A DNA stretch of 38,551 nucleotides from Candidatus Pacearchaeota archaeon (GTDB lineage: Archaea > Nanobdellota > Nanobdellia > Pacearchaeales > GW2011-AR1). The notes beneath the pieces are model-generated. The model was not told the origin of the DNA and did no database searches. It saw only the letters and a list, made by a program, of their open reading frames with translations. The position numbers and the translations under genes were made by a program. The stretch covers positions 1 to 38,551 of the forward strand of contig JACPXY010000004.1 in NCBI GenBank assembly GCA_016196285.1, written 5' to 3'. Shown piece by piece: positions 23,695 to 30,982 of the stretch. The first letter of the stretch is position 1. Every line of letters starts with the position of its first letter.

Positions 23695-24183
23695 TCATCT
23701 TTTCCACTCAATCTTCTCGCCCTTCTTCAGATGCTTATCGAGAGTCTCCAATTCTTCATAAATCCCTTCAATCAAGGCGTACTGTTTGGCTTCTTCTAAG
23801 TCAACCCATTTATAATCACTCAGAGCCGTGCACAACTGCACTACATCACTTTGAACCTCGGCATACAGGCTTACAATTAAACAAGGAATGCCATCGCTTC
23901 GTATATAGACTAAGCTTGTAACATAGCCGAGTGCATCTACTGCAAGACCTGTCTCTTCCAGCACTTCTCGTCTAGCAACATCCTCAAGTACATGGTACCA
24001 ATGTTCACTTGTATCCTTCTTCCTCAATGCATAATCAAGTACCTTTACCTTCCCTCCAGGCACTGTCCACTTCCCTGGAAACGCCTTCTCCCATTCCGCT
24101 CGCTTGGCTATAAGATATCTCCCTTCTTTAACAGGAATAACCGTAACAACGATATAATGCGCTTGATCCCTGTCATAAGTCAT
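23695..24183 (-). CDS. Nudix hydrolase
   Basis: The 162-residue protein has a Nudix fold with the catalytic core RREVLEETG, whose glutamates are intact. GGKV begins the box, but a charged insertion of about 15 residues (around DYALRKKDTSEHWYH) separates the two parts, and the first Glu of the box is replaced by His. Substrates of such enzymes are nucleoside diphosphates linked to other groups; the identity here is unknown. Its stop directly abuts the 3' end of the tRNA. It is divergent from a winged-helix-Nudix fusion and appears to share its TATA box. Confidence 0.85.
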   Translation of the reverse strand: MTYDRDQAHYIVVTVIPVKEGRYLIAKRAEWEKAFPGKWTVPGGKVKVLDYALRKKDTSEHWYHVLEDVARREVLEETGLAVDALGYVTSLVYIRSDGIPCLIVSLYAEVQSDVVQLCTALSDYKWVDLEEAKQYALIEGIYEELETLDKHLKKGEKIEWKR

Positions 24184-24206
24184 GAATTCCCTAGTATGAA
24201 AACCTA

Positions 24207-24212
24207 TTTAAA
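24207..24212. promoter_or_regulatory. Shared TATA box between divergent Nudix genes
   Basis: A single self-complementary TTTAAA lies exactly midway, 26.5 nt from each ATG (24183 and 24236). This spacing matches leaderless promoters elsewhere in the window in both directions. Confidence 0.6.
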
Positions 24213-24235
24213 GAAGAGCTCAAGAAAATTGACTA

Positions 24236-24832
24236 ATGAAAGACGAAATAGTATCCTTGTTTGCTTATGACAAAAGTCTCAGCTTTACTGAGATAAAGAA
24301 TAAGATTGGAGAGCGCTCAAGCCATGTTGCCTACTGGCTGAAAAAGTTGCTGCAAGAGAAGATTATACGAAAAAGCGAATTAGTATATCAGTTGACAGAA
24401 GAATCAGAGCACAATATACCCTATCTTTCGCGTTCAAGATCAGCCCTTCCCGTAGTGCTTGTCCATCTGGGAGATGCACAAAAAGCCTTCTTAAGTAAGA
24501 GGAAGAAGAGGCCATATAAAGGATTGCTCGGTCTGCCTGGAGGAAGAGTGCTAGTAGGAGAATCAATCGAGCAGGCAGCAGTAAGAATAATGAAGAGCAA
24601 GCACGGAATTAGTATCGCTAATCCTCGTATCGAAGGTATTGCACTCGAGCACATGCTCCGAGATACTCCGCTCCATACATTTGTGCTCTTTCTTGTCAAG
24701 GCACAGACAAAAGATATCATACCCTATACTGCGCTGAAGAATACTCGCCGAATAATAAAAAGCGATTATGCATTATTGAAAGACAAGAGACAGAGAATCC
24801 GCATGCCGATGCTCAACTCAGTCTATGCATAA
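24236..24832 (+). CDS. Winged-helix protein fused to a degenerate Nudix domain
   Basis: The 198-residue protein has an N-terminal winged helix (about residues 1-60: LSFTEIKNKIGERSSHVAYWLKKL) and a Nudix-like C-terminus (LPVVLVHLGDAQKAFLSKR, then LGLPGGRVLVGESIEQAAVRI). The Nudix box keeps GG, the first Glu and the Arg, but the metal-binding core REUxEExG reads RIMKSKHG, so all three catalytic glutamates are lost. Such domains can act as ligand sensors, as in the bacterial NrtR regulators, although NrtR has the reverse domain order. It is divergent from an intact Nudix hydrolase with a shared TATA box, so it may regulate that gene (inference). Confidence 0.78.
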   Translation: MKDEIVSLFAYDKSLSFTEIKNKIGERSSHVAYWLKKLLQEKIIRKSELVYQLTEESEHNIPYLSRSRSALPVVLVHLGDAQKAFLSKRKKRPYKGLLGLPGGRVLVGESIEQAAVRIMKSKHGISIANPRIEGIALEHMLRDTPLHTFVLFLVKAQTKDIIPYTALKNTRRIIKSDYALLKDKRQRIRMPMLNSVYA

Positions 24833-24899
24833 ATAAGATGTAACCACTTAAAAAGTACAATGATAAAAAAGCTTAAATAAGTCTGCATGTTCTAATGAT

Positions 24900-26162
24900 G
24901 TGGCACGCACACTCTTACTGACAAAGATACGAGAAGCTGCAGAACGAGTTAAAGCTAGGAGAAGAATATACCTGCAGAAAGATGTTGCAAAAGAAGCAGG
25001 ATGTTCACTCTCATCGGTATGCGCAGCACTGAACAGCGGGATGCTTTCGCTTAAATCAGTTAATGAGCAAAGAAGAGAATACCTAGCACATATGCTGAAA
25101 AAAGGAGCTCCCCTCTATGAGATTGCATTGAGGGGAGGCCTAGGACTCAATACACTCTATCAATATCTATACACTGAAGAGGTGAATATCCTTGCACTTC
25201 AAATGCCTTTTAGAGATTCAGAAGAAGTCTCTGCACTGATTAAAAGACTCGTACAGGAAGGAAATGAGGAAGTCAGTCGGCTTGCAGAATATGTGTTGAA
25301 AGGTTTAACCTCTCAGCAGATGGGTGATGAAACAGGTGAAACACGTGAAAGCGCCAGGAGAAAGATATGTGCCTTAGGATTGCATACCATTTGGAGAGAG
25401 CAGGAAAAGAGAACATCTAAAAAACTACGTCTTCGAGAAGAGCGGACAGAGATAGCAAGTCTGCTCGAAAAGAGAGTTAAGTATTTGCTTGCTGATCCTG
25501 CGCTCTCTTGGGCTGAGCGGACCGCCTACGAATATAATCTTAAGTCGCAGCTTGGACTTTCAGTACGGGCAATTGCTCATGAAAAACTCGTCAGATTCTT
25601 CTCGCTCTATGAAGAGGCACGGAAAAAAGGAATAGAGATAACATTGGAATATGCTGCTAAAGAAGCCGGTTTCGCAAGAGGCGCACCAGAAGCAGGCCGG
25701 ATTTTAGCACGAATGAATCTTCCCGCATTTCATCCTTACCGGCTATTCCCTGAAAAAGTGCAGGCATTGAAGAAAACAGTAAAATTGGGCTTCCTCAGCT
25801 TAAGAGATATAGCTTATCTTTCTGGAATAAACACAGGTACATTAGGAGAGCATCAGATAAGAACAACTGCTAAAGGGAAGAAACGTCTGCATACAAAGGG
25901 CACTGGAAAGAGTAGAACAGAATTAACATATAGGAAAGCAAGCCGAATCTACCAAGCCATAGACTTAGGATTTTCAAGAGAAGAGACAGCGTTTGTATGC
26001 GATACAACTCAGGACATAGTCTCCTATGCACTCAACCATAAGAGAGAGATCGCTCCGCAAATCATCAAAGCTCTCCAAGTAATCTATCCTGTTATCAAGG
26101 TAACAAAACCCTACAGCACATTCGATGCATCAGCGAACAAGTATAAAGTTACTGCAGAGTAA
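24900..26162 (+). CDS. Multi-helix-turn-helix protein, predicted DNA-binding
   Basis: This 420-residue, basic, all-helical protein contains several HTH-like segments: LQKDVAKEAGCSLSSVCAAL near residue 25, LYEIALRGGLGLNTLYQYL near 75, TSQQMGDETGETRESARRKI near 140, TLEYAAKEAGFA near 250, LRDIAYLSGINTGTL near 300 and SREETAFVCDTTQDIVSYAL near 365. The start is GTG at 24900, with a CTTAAA box about 25.5 nt upstream; nearby ATGs are out of frame. It resembles a chain of sigma-4/resolvase-type HTHs. No enzymatic domain is seen. The stop overlaps the convergent HIT gene by 14 nt. Function unknown. Confidence 0.75.
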   Translation: MARTLLLTKIREAAERVKARRRIYLQKDVAKEAGCSLSSVCAALNSGMLSLKSVNEQRREYLAHMLKKGAPLYEIALRGGLGLNTLYQYLYTEEVNILALQMPFRDSEEVSALIKRLVQEGNEEVSRLAEYVLKGLTSQQMGDETGETRESARRKICALGLHTIWREQEKRTSKKLRLREERTEIASLLEKRVKYLLADPALSWAERTAYEYNLKSQLGLSVRAIAHEKLVRFFSLYEEARKKGIEITLEYAAKEAGFARGAPEAGRILARMNLPAFHPYRLFPEKVQALKKTVKLGFLSLRDIAYLSGINTGTLGEHQIRTTAKGKKRLHTKGTGKSRTELTYRKASRIYQAIDLGFSREETAFVCDTTQDIVSYALNHKREIAPQIIKALQVIYPVIKVTKPYSTFDASANKYKVTAE

Positions 26163-26538
26163 TCTTCTTCAACACATCCTCAGCTTCCCCCTTTGCATAG
26201 GTCTTTGTCGGCCAGAAGTTAGCCATGCCATCCTCCTTGTATCGAGGAACGAGGTGTACATGCACGTGAGGCACATCTAATCCGATAATGGAAACAGCAA
26301 CGAAGTCTGCCTGTAATCTTTCCTTGAGATGCACCTGCAGTTTTTTGACCACAGAAAAGATTTTGGGGACAACAGCATCAGGAGTCTCACTTAAGCTGGA
26401 ATAATGCTGCTTCGGAATGACTAGTGTGTGTCCTGGATTGACGGGATTTAAATCCAGAAAAGCACATATCTGTTCATCTTCATACAAAATATAAGCTGAA
26501 ACCTCGTGCTGTGCAATTTTACAGAAGATGCACTCCAT
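26149..26538 (-). CDS. HIT-family nucleotide hydrolase/transferase
   Basis: The 129-residue protein is a standard HIT protein: CIFCKI at the N-terminus, the NPGHTLVIPKQHY segment, and the catalytic HVHVHLVPR motif near residue 95 (the His triad). A zinc-binding pair of Cys at the N-terminus is present. HIT proteins cleave nucleotide phosphoramidates or dinucleoside polyphosphates. The first codon is ATG 26541 or 26538; the second gives MECIFCKI. It follows the MinD-like gene closely and may be cotranscribed. Confidence 0.93.
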   Translation of the reverse strand: MECIFCKIAQHEVSAYILYEDEQICAFLDLNPVNPGHTLVIPKQHYSSLSETPDAVVPKIFSVVKKLQVHLKERLQADFVAVSIIGLDVPHVHVHLVPRYKEDGMANFWPTKTYAKGEAEDVLKKITLQ

Positions 26539-26542
26539 CAAT

Positions 26543-27349
26543 TCAGATAAACAGCGAACTATAAAAGCTTTCCTTCAAGAGCTGCCGGTTAACCTGCTCT
26601 CGTGAGAAACTAGTAGCGAAGAGCCGATGAAGGAATGAAGGACGTTCATTCATGCCAGTAAGTGCTGCATTCAATGACTTGATTTCACGGGCAAACCTGC
26701 TGTTTCCTTTATACACTGCAGCAGGTATCCGTGTAAAGACTGCCCTGCCATGAATTTTGCTATCAGGAAGCTTGGCAACAACGGGAATGCCTGTCGCATG
26801 CTCTATAGTCTCTATCTCAAGTTCATAATGAGGATCCCGTACCTTATTCACCACAATACCTGCAATTGGTCTGCCGCGCTGTCGTGCGAGATGCGCTGCA
26901 CGAACTGAACACTGTAGGGTCGGTTCATCAGGAGTCGACACAACAAGCAGAGCATCTGATGCCAGGATTGTGGCAAGCATTTCATCATTAAGATTCGGAG
27001 ACGAGTCAAGAACAATGTAATCATAATGGCTCTTTATTTTAGCGAGTTTATCCTTCAGCTTTAGAGGATTAATGTCATACAGATAAAAACCGTTGCCGGG
27101 CATTACATCAACTCCATACCTGCTGTAAATCGCGGATAATACGTGCGCTTTTCCTGCGAGCACATCATGTATCGTGCGCTTCGGATCAGTTACATCCATA
27201 TGGACACCCAGAGTCGGGGATGAAAAGTTAGCATCAACCAGCAGAACTTTCTTGCCATAGGTATTTGCAAGGTCAGTTGCGAGCGAAGACGCTACCGTTG
27301 TCTTGCCCACTCCTCCTTTTATTGAAACAATGCCGAGCGTCCTGCTCAT
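26543..27349 (-). CDS. MinD/ParA-family P-loop ATPase
   Basis: This 268-residue protein has a deviant Walker A motif KGGVGKTT at residues 11-18, the switch region VDANFSSPTLG and VLDSSPNLNDEML for Walker B. The C-terminal region after residue 225 is basic and hydrophobic (SFLHRLFATSFSREQ) and could bind the membrane, as MinD does. Such ATPases position DNA, flagella or surface structures. A leader of about 10 nt with GAGGGA before the ATG suggests Shine-Dalgarno initiation, in contrast to most genes here. No MinC/ParB partner is in the window. Confidence 0.88.
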   Translation of the reverse strand: MSRTLGIVSIKGGVGKTTVASSLATDLANTYGKKVLLVDANFSSPTLGVHMDVTDPKRTIHDVLAGKAHVLSAIYSRYGVDVMPGNGFYLYDINPLKLKDKLAKIKSHYDYIVLDSSPNLNDEMLATILASDALLVVSTPDEPTLQCSVRAAHLARQRGRPIAGIVVNKVRDPHYELEIETIEHATGIPVVAKLPDSKIHGRAVFTRIPAAVYKGNSRFAREIKSLNAALTGMNERPSFLHRLFATSFSREQVNRQLLKESFYSSLFI

Positions 27350-27429
27350 AAGTCCCTCTCAATGTAAAACAGCATAATTCAGTTTAAAACCTTTTCTACA
27401 ATCAGAAGAGATAACGAGTTATCCATAAA

Positions 27430-27500
27430 TGGACCCAGTGAGAATCGAACTCACACCGCTCGACTGCCAGCCGAGCATTCTACCACTGAACTATGGGCCC
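27430..27500 (-). tRNA. tRNA-Ala (GGC)
   Basis: The cloverleaf has acceptor GGGCCCA with TGGGTCC, anticodon arm CTCGG-CTGGCAG-CCGAG (anticodon GGC, Ala GCC/GCU) and T arm GTGAG-TTCGATT-CTCAC, with discriminator A. The acceptor contains a G3-U70 wobble pair, the main identity element for AlaRS, which confirms Ala. No intron, no encoded CCA. A TTTATA box lies about 28 nt before the 5' end, overlapping the end of the ZIP gene. Confidence 0.95.
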
Positions 27501-27532
27501 TTAGATAATTAGAAAAAAAGCAAGTTATAAAT

Positions 27533-28276
27533 CTATTCCAACAGTATCAAAGCAGCCATAACCCCAATTCCAATAATAAAAGCAAGAAGCTGAAGCAAAG
27601 TTGCCCTTATATGATGAGAATGCTTATGCAATTCAGGTATTAAGTCACTTCCTGCGATGTATAGAAATCCTCCAATGGCTAAGGGAATTAAATAACTAAT
27701 CAAGCCTTCAACAGAACTTCCAAGCCATAAAGTAATAACTGCTCCAAGTATTGCAAACAAAGCAGAAGCGAAATTCATTAACAATGCTTTTCTTTTAGAA
27801 AATCCTGCGTGTAATAAGACTCCAAAGTCTCCAATTTCTTGTGGTATCTCATGCAAAGCAACTGCAATAGTAGTTGCAATTCCTGCCGGAATACTAATTA
27901 AATAGCTTCCTGCGATAATGGCTCCGTCAATAAAGTTATGCAATCCGTCTCCAACTAGATTAGTATATGCAAAAGGATGAACATGTTTCTCACTTACAGG
28001 CATATGACAATGTTGCCAATGAATAAATTTCTCCAAGATAAAGAATATAACTATTCCGGCTAATATTGTGAGAGAAGTCTGTAAAGTGAAAGACTCTTCA
28101 ACCAATTCAGGCAGTAAATGAATAAATACATCTCCAAACAAAGCTCCTGCTGAAAAACTGATTAAATAAATCAAAGCAGTTCTAAGTCTTTCATGCTTTA
28201 TTCCTAAAGTAAAAGCTCCGACCAAGCTAATCAAACTGACAATTAAAACACTTAACAGAACATAAATCCATACCAT
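27533..28276 (-). CDS. ZIP-family metal transporter
   Basis: This 247-residue protein has about eight transmembrane helices and the ZIP signature histidines in helices 4 and 5: GLHNFIDGAIIAGSY and ALHEIPQEIGDFGVLL. A His-rich cytoplasmic loop (HWQHCHMPVSEKHVHP) lies between helices 3 and 4. ZIP proteins import zinc or other divalent cations. The ATG at 28276 is preferred to upstream TTG codons because a TTTAAA box at 28300-28305 is then centred 26.5 nt upstream. It is divergent from a Fur-family regulator and shares that promoter region and a palindromic operator, pointing to metal-dependent control. Confidence 0.92.
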   Translation of the reverse strand: MVWIYVLLSVLIVSLISLVGAFTLGIKHERLRTALIYLISFSAGALFGDVFIHLLPELVEESFTLQTSLTILAGIVIFFILEKFIHWQHCHMPVSEKHVHPFAYTNLVGDGLHNFIDGAIIAGSYLISIPAGIATTIAVALHEIPQEIGDFGVLLHAGFSKRKALLMNFASALFAILGAVITLWLGSSVEGLISYLIPLAIGGFLYIAGSDLIPELHKHSHHIRATLLQLLAFIIGIGVMAALILLE

Positions 28277-28299
28277 CAATAAAGCAAAACACAACAATA

Positions 28300-28305
28300 T
28301 TTAAA
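28300..28305. promoter_or_regulatory. Shared TATA box between ZIP and Fur genes
   Basis: A self-complementary TTTAAA lies 26.5 nt before the ZIP ATG and 29.5 nt before the Fur ATG. No other TATA-like element is seen in the 55-nt spacer, so it may serve both directions. Confidence 0.55.
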
Positions 28306-28306
28306 G

Positions 28307-28331
28307 CTTATTGATTTTGATTATCAATAAG
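28307..28331. promoter_or_regulatory. Palindromic Fur/Zur-like operator
   Basis: CTTATTGAT (28307-28315) and ATCAATAAG (28323-28331) form a perfect 9-bp inverted repeat with a TTTGATT centre, similar in style to Fur and Zur boxes. It fills the space between the shared TATA box and the fur ATG at 28332, where binding would block fur transcription and affect the ZIP promoter. Confidence 0.65.
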
Positions 28332-28700
28332 ATGAGAATAAGAAAAACCAAGCAAGAATTAGAAATAGAAAGAATTTACAATAAGATAAATTCAGTTTTT
28401 ACAGCAGATGATTTATACAATAAGATAAAGCATGAAAAGATAGGGATAGCCACTATTTACCGCTTTTTGAAAGATAAATCTAAGAATCATGAATTGCACA
28501 CTTATTTATGCAATAGAAAAACCCTCTATAGTAAAGAGCAAATAAATCACTGTCATTTTACCTGTGAAAATTGCCATAAAACAATCCACTTCCAGATAAA
28601 AGACATCACACAAATACAAAAATCAATTTCAAATCCCATCTGCCATATTCAAATAGATGCATATGGCTTATGTGAAAAATGTAAAAAGCTAAGCAACTAA
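28332..28700 (+). CDS. Fur-family metal-responsive repressor
   Basis: The 122-residue protein has an N-terminal winged helix (IYNKINSVFTADDLYNKIKHEKIGIATIYRFL in parts) and the Fur metal-binding half, with HCHFTCENCHKTIHF and GLCEKCK providing the two CxxC structural zinc motifs and the His-rich regulatory site. The ATG at 28332 is preferred to an upstream TTG, because the operator palindrome ends one base before it. Its place next to a ZIP importer suggests a Zur-like role. Codon use is AT-rich. The stop overlaps the convergent PLDc_N gene by 12 nt. Confidence 0.9.
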   Translation: MRIRKTKQELEIERIYNKINSVFTADDLYNKIKHEKIGIATIYRFLKDKSKNHELHTYLCNRKTLYSKEQINHCHFTCENCHKTIHFQIKDITQIQKSISNPICHIQIDAYGLCEKCKKLSN

Positions 28701-28931
28701 ACCTTTGTGCTTAATATTCCTAATAACAATAAAGTAAACCAACGCGCCTATCCATCCCCCAACAACAATAACAACCAGCCATATAATCTTCTCGGTCAAA
28801 TTCTTGAAATTTCTCTTAGCACAATCAACAATCATCCATATCCAGAATGCAAATAACAGTATTCCTGCAATCATCATAATTCCAAATCCTGCTGCTAAGA
28901 AAGGAAATCCCCACCAACTATCGAAAAGCAT
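28689..28931 (-). CDS. Small PLDc_N-domain membrane protein
   Basis: This 80-residue protein has two to three transmembrane helices with the sequence FWIWMIVDCAKR between them and WIGALVYFIVIRN at the end, which match the N-terminal domain found before phospholipase D-type enzymes and also as a stand-alone protein (PLDc_N). A TTTAAA box centred exactly 26.5 nt before the ATG supports the start. Function unknown. It overlaps the convergent fur gene by 12 nt. Confidence 0.75.
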   Translation of the reverse strand: MLFDSWWGFPFLAAGFGIMMIAGILLFAFWIWMIVDCAKRNFKNLTEKIIWLVVIVVGGWIGALVYFIVIRNIKHKGLVA

Positions 28932-28962
28932 GCCAATACTATCAATCTGAAATATTTAAACG

Positions 28963-30432
28963 TTACTTAACGCGCGTCTCAACGAGAGTTCCTGCTTTCT
29001 CGAAGGTCTTCTTTCCCTGAACCATGCTTCGTACTGCTGCAGAAAGCTCCTTAATAGGAACGCGAACTTGTTTTGTCGAGTCGCGGTCGCGGATAGTAGC
29101 ACATTTGTCCTTTACTGAATCTTCGTCGATAGTGATGCAGTAAGGCGTGCCAATCTCATCCTGCCGTGCATATCTCCGTCCAATACTTCCTGAAACATCA
29201 AACAAGACTGAAAACTCAGCAAGCAGCTCCTGATACACTGCTCTTGCAAGCTCATATGCCTTCCCTTTGGAGACAAGGGGGAATACTGCTGCTTGATAAG
29301 GTGCAAGTCGCGGAGGCAATCTTAAGACAATATTCTCACGTTTTTTGTCATACGTATACGCCTGGCAGAGCAGGGCAAGGAATACTCTGTCCATGCCAAA
29401 AGTTGGCTCAATGACTCTCGGAACAACTCTCTCCTTGCTCTTCTCGTCAAAAATCTCAAACTTTTCCTTGCTCTCCTTAGCATGCTGGGTCAAGTCATAC
29501 TGTCCGCGGTTTGCATTTCCTGCAAGCTCATTGCTTCCAAAAGAATATTCATAATCTAAATCAAAAGTCGCCGAGGAATAATGGCTCAATTCATCTTTCT
29601 TATGCTCTCTAATTTTAATCTTCTCGGCAATTCCTAAATGCTCAAACCATAATACTTGTTCAGCAAGCCAATACGCATGCCACTCATCCAATCGCTTCTC
29701 CTTGACCATCTGGCCAATAGTAGTGTTTTTCAATGCGTCTGTTCCTTTCTCTTGGCTCTCAGCATCCAGAAGACGAACCTTTACCTTAGTATGAGTATCA
29801 TCAAGTAATGCACACTTCATCTCATGAGGATGAATAAAGAACTCAAATTCTCCTATGGTAAACTCTCTGCTTCTGAATAAAAAGTCTCTGGGAGCAATCT
29901 CATTCCGAAAGCACTTTCCAACTTGGAGAATGCCGAAAGGCAATTGCTTTCTCGAAGTCTCCTGTATCAGCTTAAAGTCCATGAACATCGCCTGCGCTGT
30001 TTCTCCGCGCAGGTAAGTATCTGATTGATTCAATGCTCCGACGCGTGTCTTGAACATTAAATTGAACTCGCCCAGGGATTCGTACTCTCCAGAACATTCG
30101 CACTTCACTTTGCCAAGCTCGCTCTTGTCAATCTTCGTTGACTTCTTGCACTTCTTGCAAACAACAGCCACATCGCTGAAGCTTGCTAAGTGCCCTGAAG
30201 CTTTCCAAGTGCGTGGATGGGAGATAATTGAGGCCTCAATGCCAGTCATATTCTCTTTCGAATGCACAAACCATCTCCAGAAATCCTGTTTCAGATTCTT
30301 GAATAATTCAGCTCCCAATGGCCCATAATCCCAGAAACCGGAAAAGCCGCCATAAATCTCGCTCGATTTGAATACAAATCCCTTCCGCTTGCAGAAAGTA
30401 GCCAATTCCTCAATGCTTAGTTCAACGCTCAT
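28963..30432 (-). CDS. glyS: Glycyl-tRNA synthetase, archaeal/eukaryotic type
   Basis: This 489-residue class II enzyme charges tRNA-Gly. Visible elements are FWDYGPLGAELFKNLK near residue 32, a zinc-ribbon-like insertion with VCKKCKK near residue 90 and KCECSGEY near residue 110, motif 2 in FRNEIAPRDFLFRSREFTIG near residue 180, and motif 3 in EPTFGMDRVFLALL near residue 345, then an anticodon-binding domain ending VLFDVSGSIGRRYARQDEIG. This is the alpha2 form used by archaea and eukaryotes. A TTTAAA box at 30456-30461 is centred 26.5 nt upstream. Confidence 0.95.
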   Translation of the reverse strand: MSVELSIEELATFCKRKGFVFKSSEIYGGFSGFWDYGPLGAELFKNLKQDFWRWFVHSKENMTGIEASIISHPRTWKASGHLASFSDVAVVCKKCKKSTKIDKSELGKVKCECSGEYESLGEFNLMFKTRVGALNQSDTYLRGETAQAMFMDFKLIQETSRKQLPFGILQVGKCFRNEIAPRDFLFRSREFTIGEFEFFIHPHEMKCALLDDTHTKVKVRLLDAESQEKGTDALKNTTIGQMVKEKRLDEWHAYWLAEQVLWFEHLGIAEKIKIREHKKDELSHYSSATFDLDYEYSFGSNELAGNANRGQYDLTQHAKESKEKFEIFDEKSKERVVPRVIEPTFGMDRVFLALLCQAYTYDKKRENIVLRLPPRLAPYQAAVFPLVSKGKAYELARAVYQELLAEFSVLFDVSGSIGRRYARQDEIGTPYCITIDEDSVKDKCATIRDRDSTKQVRVPIKELSAAVRSMVQGKKTFEKAGTLVETRVK

Positions 30433-30521
30433 GTATATATGTCTTAAAAAGTCTATTTAAAGTATTCTGCATAAGCTATCTAAACAATGAATAGGGGCTA
30501 TATCAAGATTGAGTACTATAA

Positions 30522-30673
30522 AGAAGAACCCTAAAGCAAGACCATGGTGCATCAGAAGAAGAAACTTTATTATCTCCTGCAACTACTCATCTTTATCGGA
30601 CACAAGATAATTATGTTGTAATCCTGCCTTGTTTCATCCCTGGTAAGACATTGAGGTATTAGAAAACAATAAA
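30522..30673. repeat. Dispersed intergenic repeat, second long copy
   Basis: This copy lies in the 333-nt gene-free stretch between glyS and the DUF5679 gene. It matches 15984-16163 in order, with shared blocks GAAGAACCCTAWAGCAAGAC, CAACTACTCATCTTTATC, TGTAATCCTGCCTTG and TATTAGAAAACAATAAA. Relative to that copy it lacks about 24 nt in the middle, and its second hairpin is degraded (CCCTGG/CATTGAGG). The rest of the spacer holds only the TATA box of glyS. Confidence 0.72.
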
Positions 30674-30765
30674 GATAGACGATAATATGGTCTTAGTACA
30701 ATGCTACGACTATATGCATAACTTTAAAGTAATGGAAAATAAGATGCTAAAGATAAAAAGTACCG

Positions 30766-30915
30766 TTATTTAAGTCCGCCCATTCTGCAGACAGTTGTCC
30801 CGCAGGTAGGGCATTTTCCTTTTGCAATCTTAGTGCCTTTTGAAGTCAACGATTCAACTGGATTCTTGATGTCGACTTTCTTCTTGCACTTGACGCAGTA
30901 TCCTTGTGTTGCCAT
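30766..30915 (-). CDS. DUF5679-like small zinc ribbon protein
   Basis: The frame runs from ATG at 30915 to TAA at 30766 and encodes 49 residues. The pattern GYCVKCKKKVDIKNP, then IAKGKCPTCGTTV and a C-terminal CRMGG, gives two CxxC pairs (residues 7-10 and 35-38) of a zinc ribbon; the motif matches the small DUF5679 family widespread in archaea, of unknown function. A strong Shine-Dalgarno AAGGAGGT lies just upstream. Its promoter TATA (30956-30961) overlaps that of the divergent nucleotidyltransferase gene. Confidence 0.82.
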   Translation of the reverse strand: MATQGYCVKCKKKVDIKNPVESLTSKGTKIAKGKCPTCGTTVCRMGGLK

Positions 30916-30953
30916 GCTAACCTCCTTGGTGTACATTCTTGAACATCTATGCT

Positions 30954-30961
30954 TTTATAAA
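30954..30961. promoter_or_regulatory. Shared palindromic TATA box, DUF5679 / nucleotidyltransferase genes
   Basis: TTTATAAA is self-complementary. In the plus direction it is centred 26.5 nt before the ATG at 30983 (leaderless). In the minus direction it predicts a transcript with about 17 nt of leader that contains the Shine-Dalgarno stretch of the gene at 30915. Confidence 0.6.
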
Positions 30962-30982
30962 CCTATAGGTCAGAATAGAAGG

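Noticed and set aside
28311-28331. Upstream TTG start for the Fur-family gene
   Set aside because: The extra codons lie within the operator palindrome and add no conserved sequence. The ATG at 28332 gives a typical Fur start.
30833-30982. N-terminal extension of the nucleotidyltransferase-like gene
   Set aside because: The extension overlaps the DUF5679 gene on the other strand. A TATA box at exact leaderless distance marks the ATG at 30983 instead.
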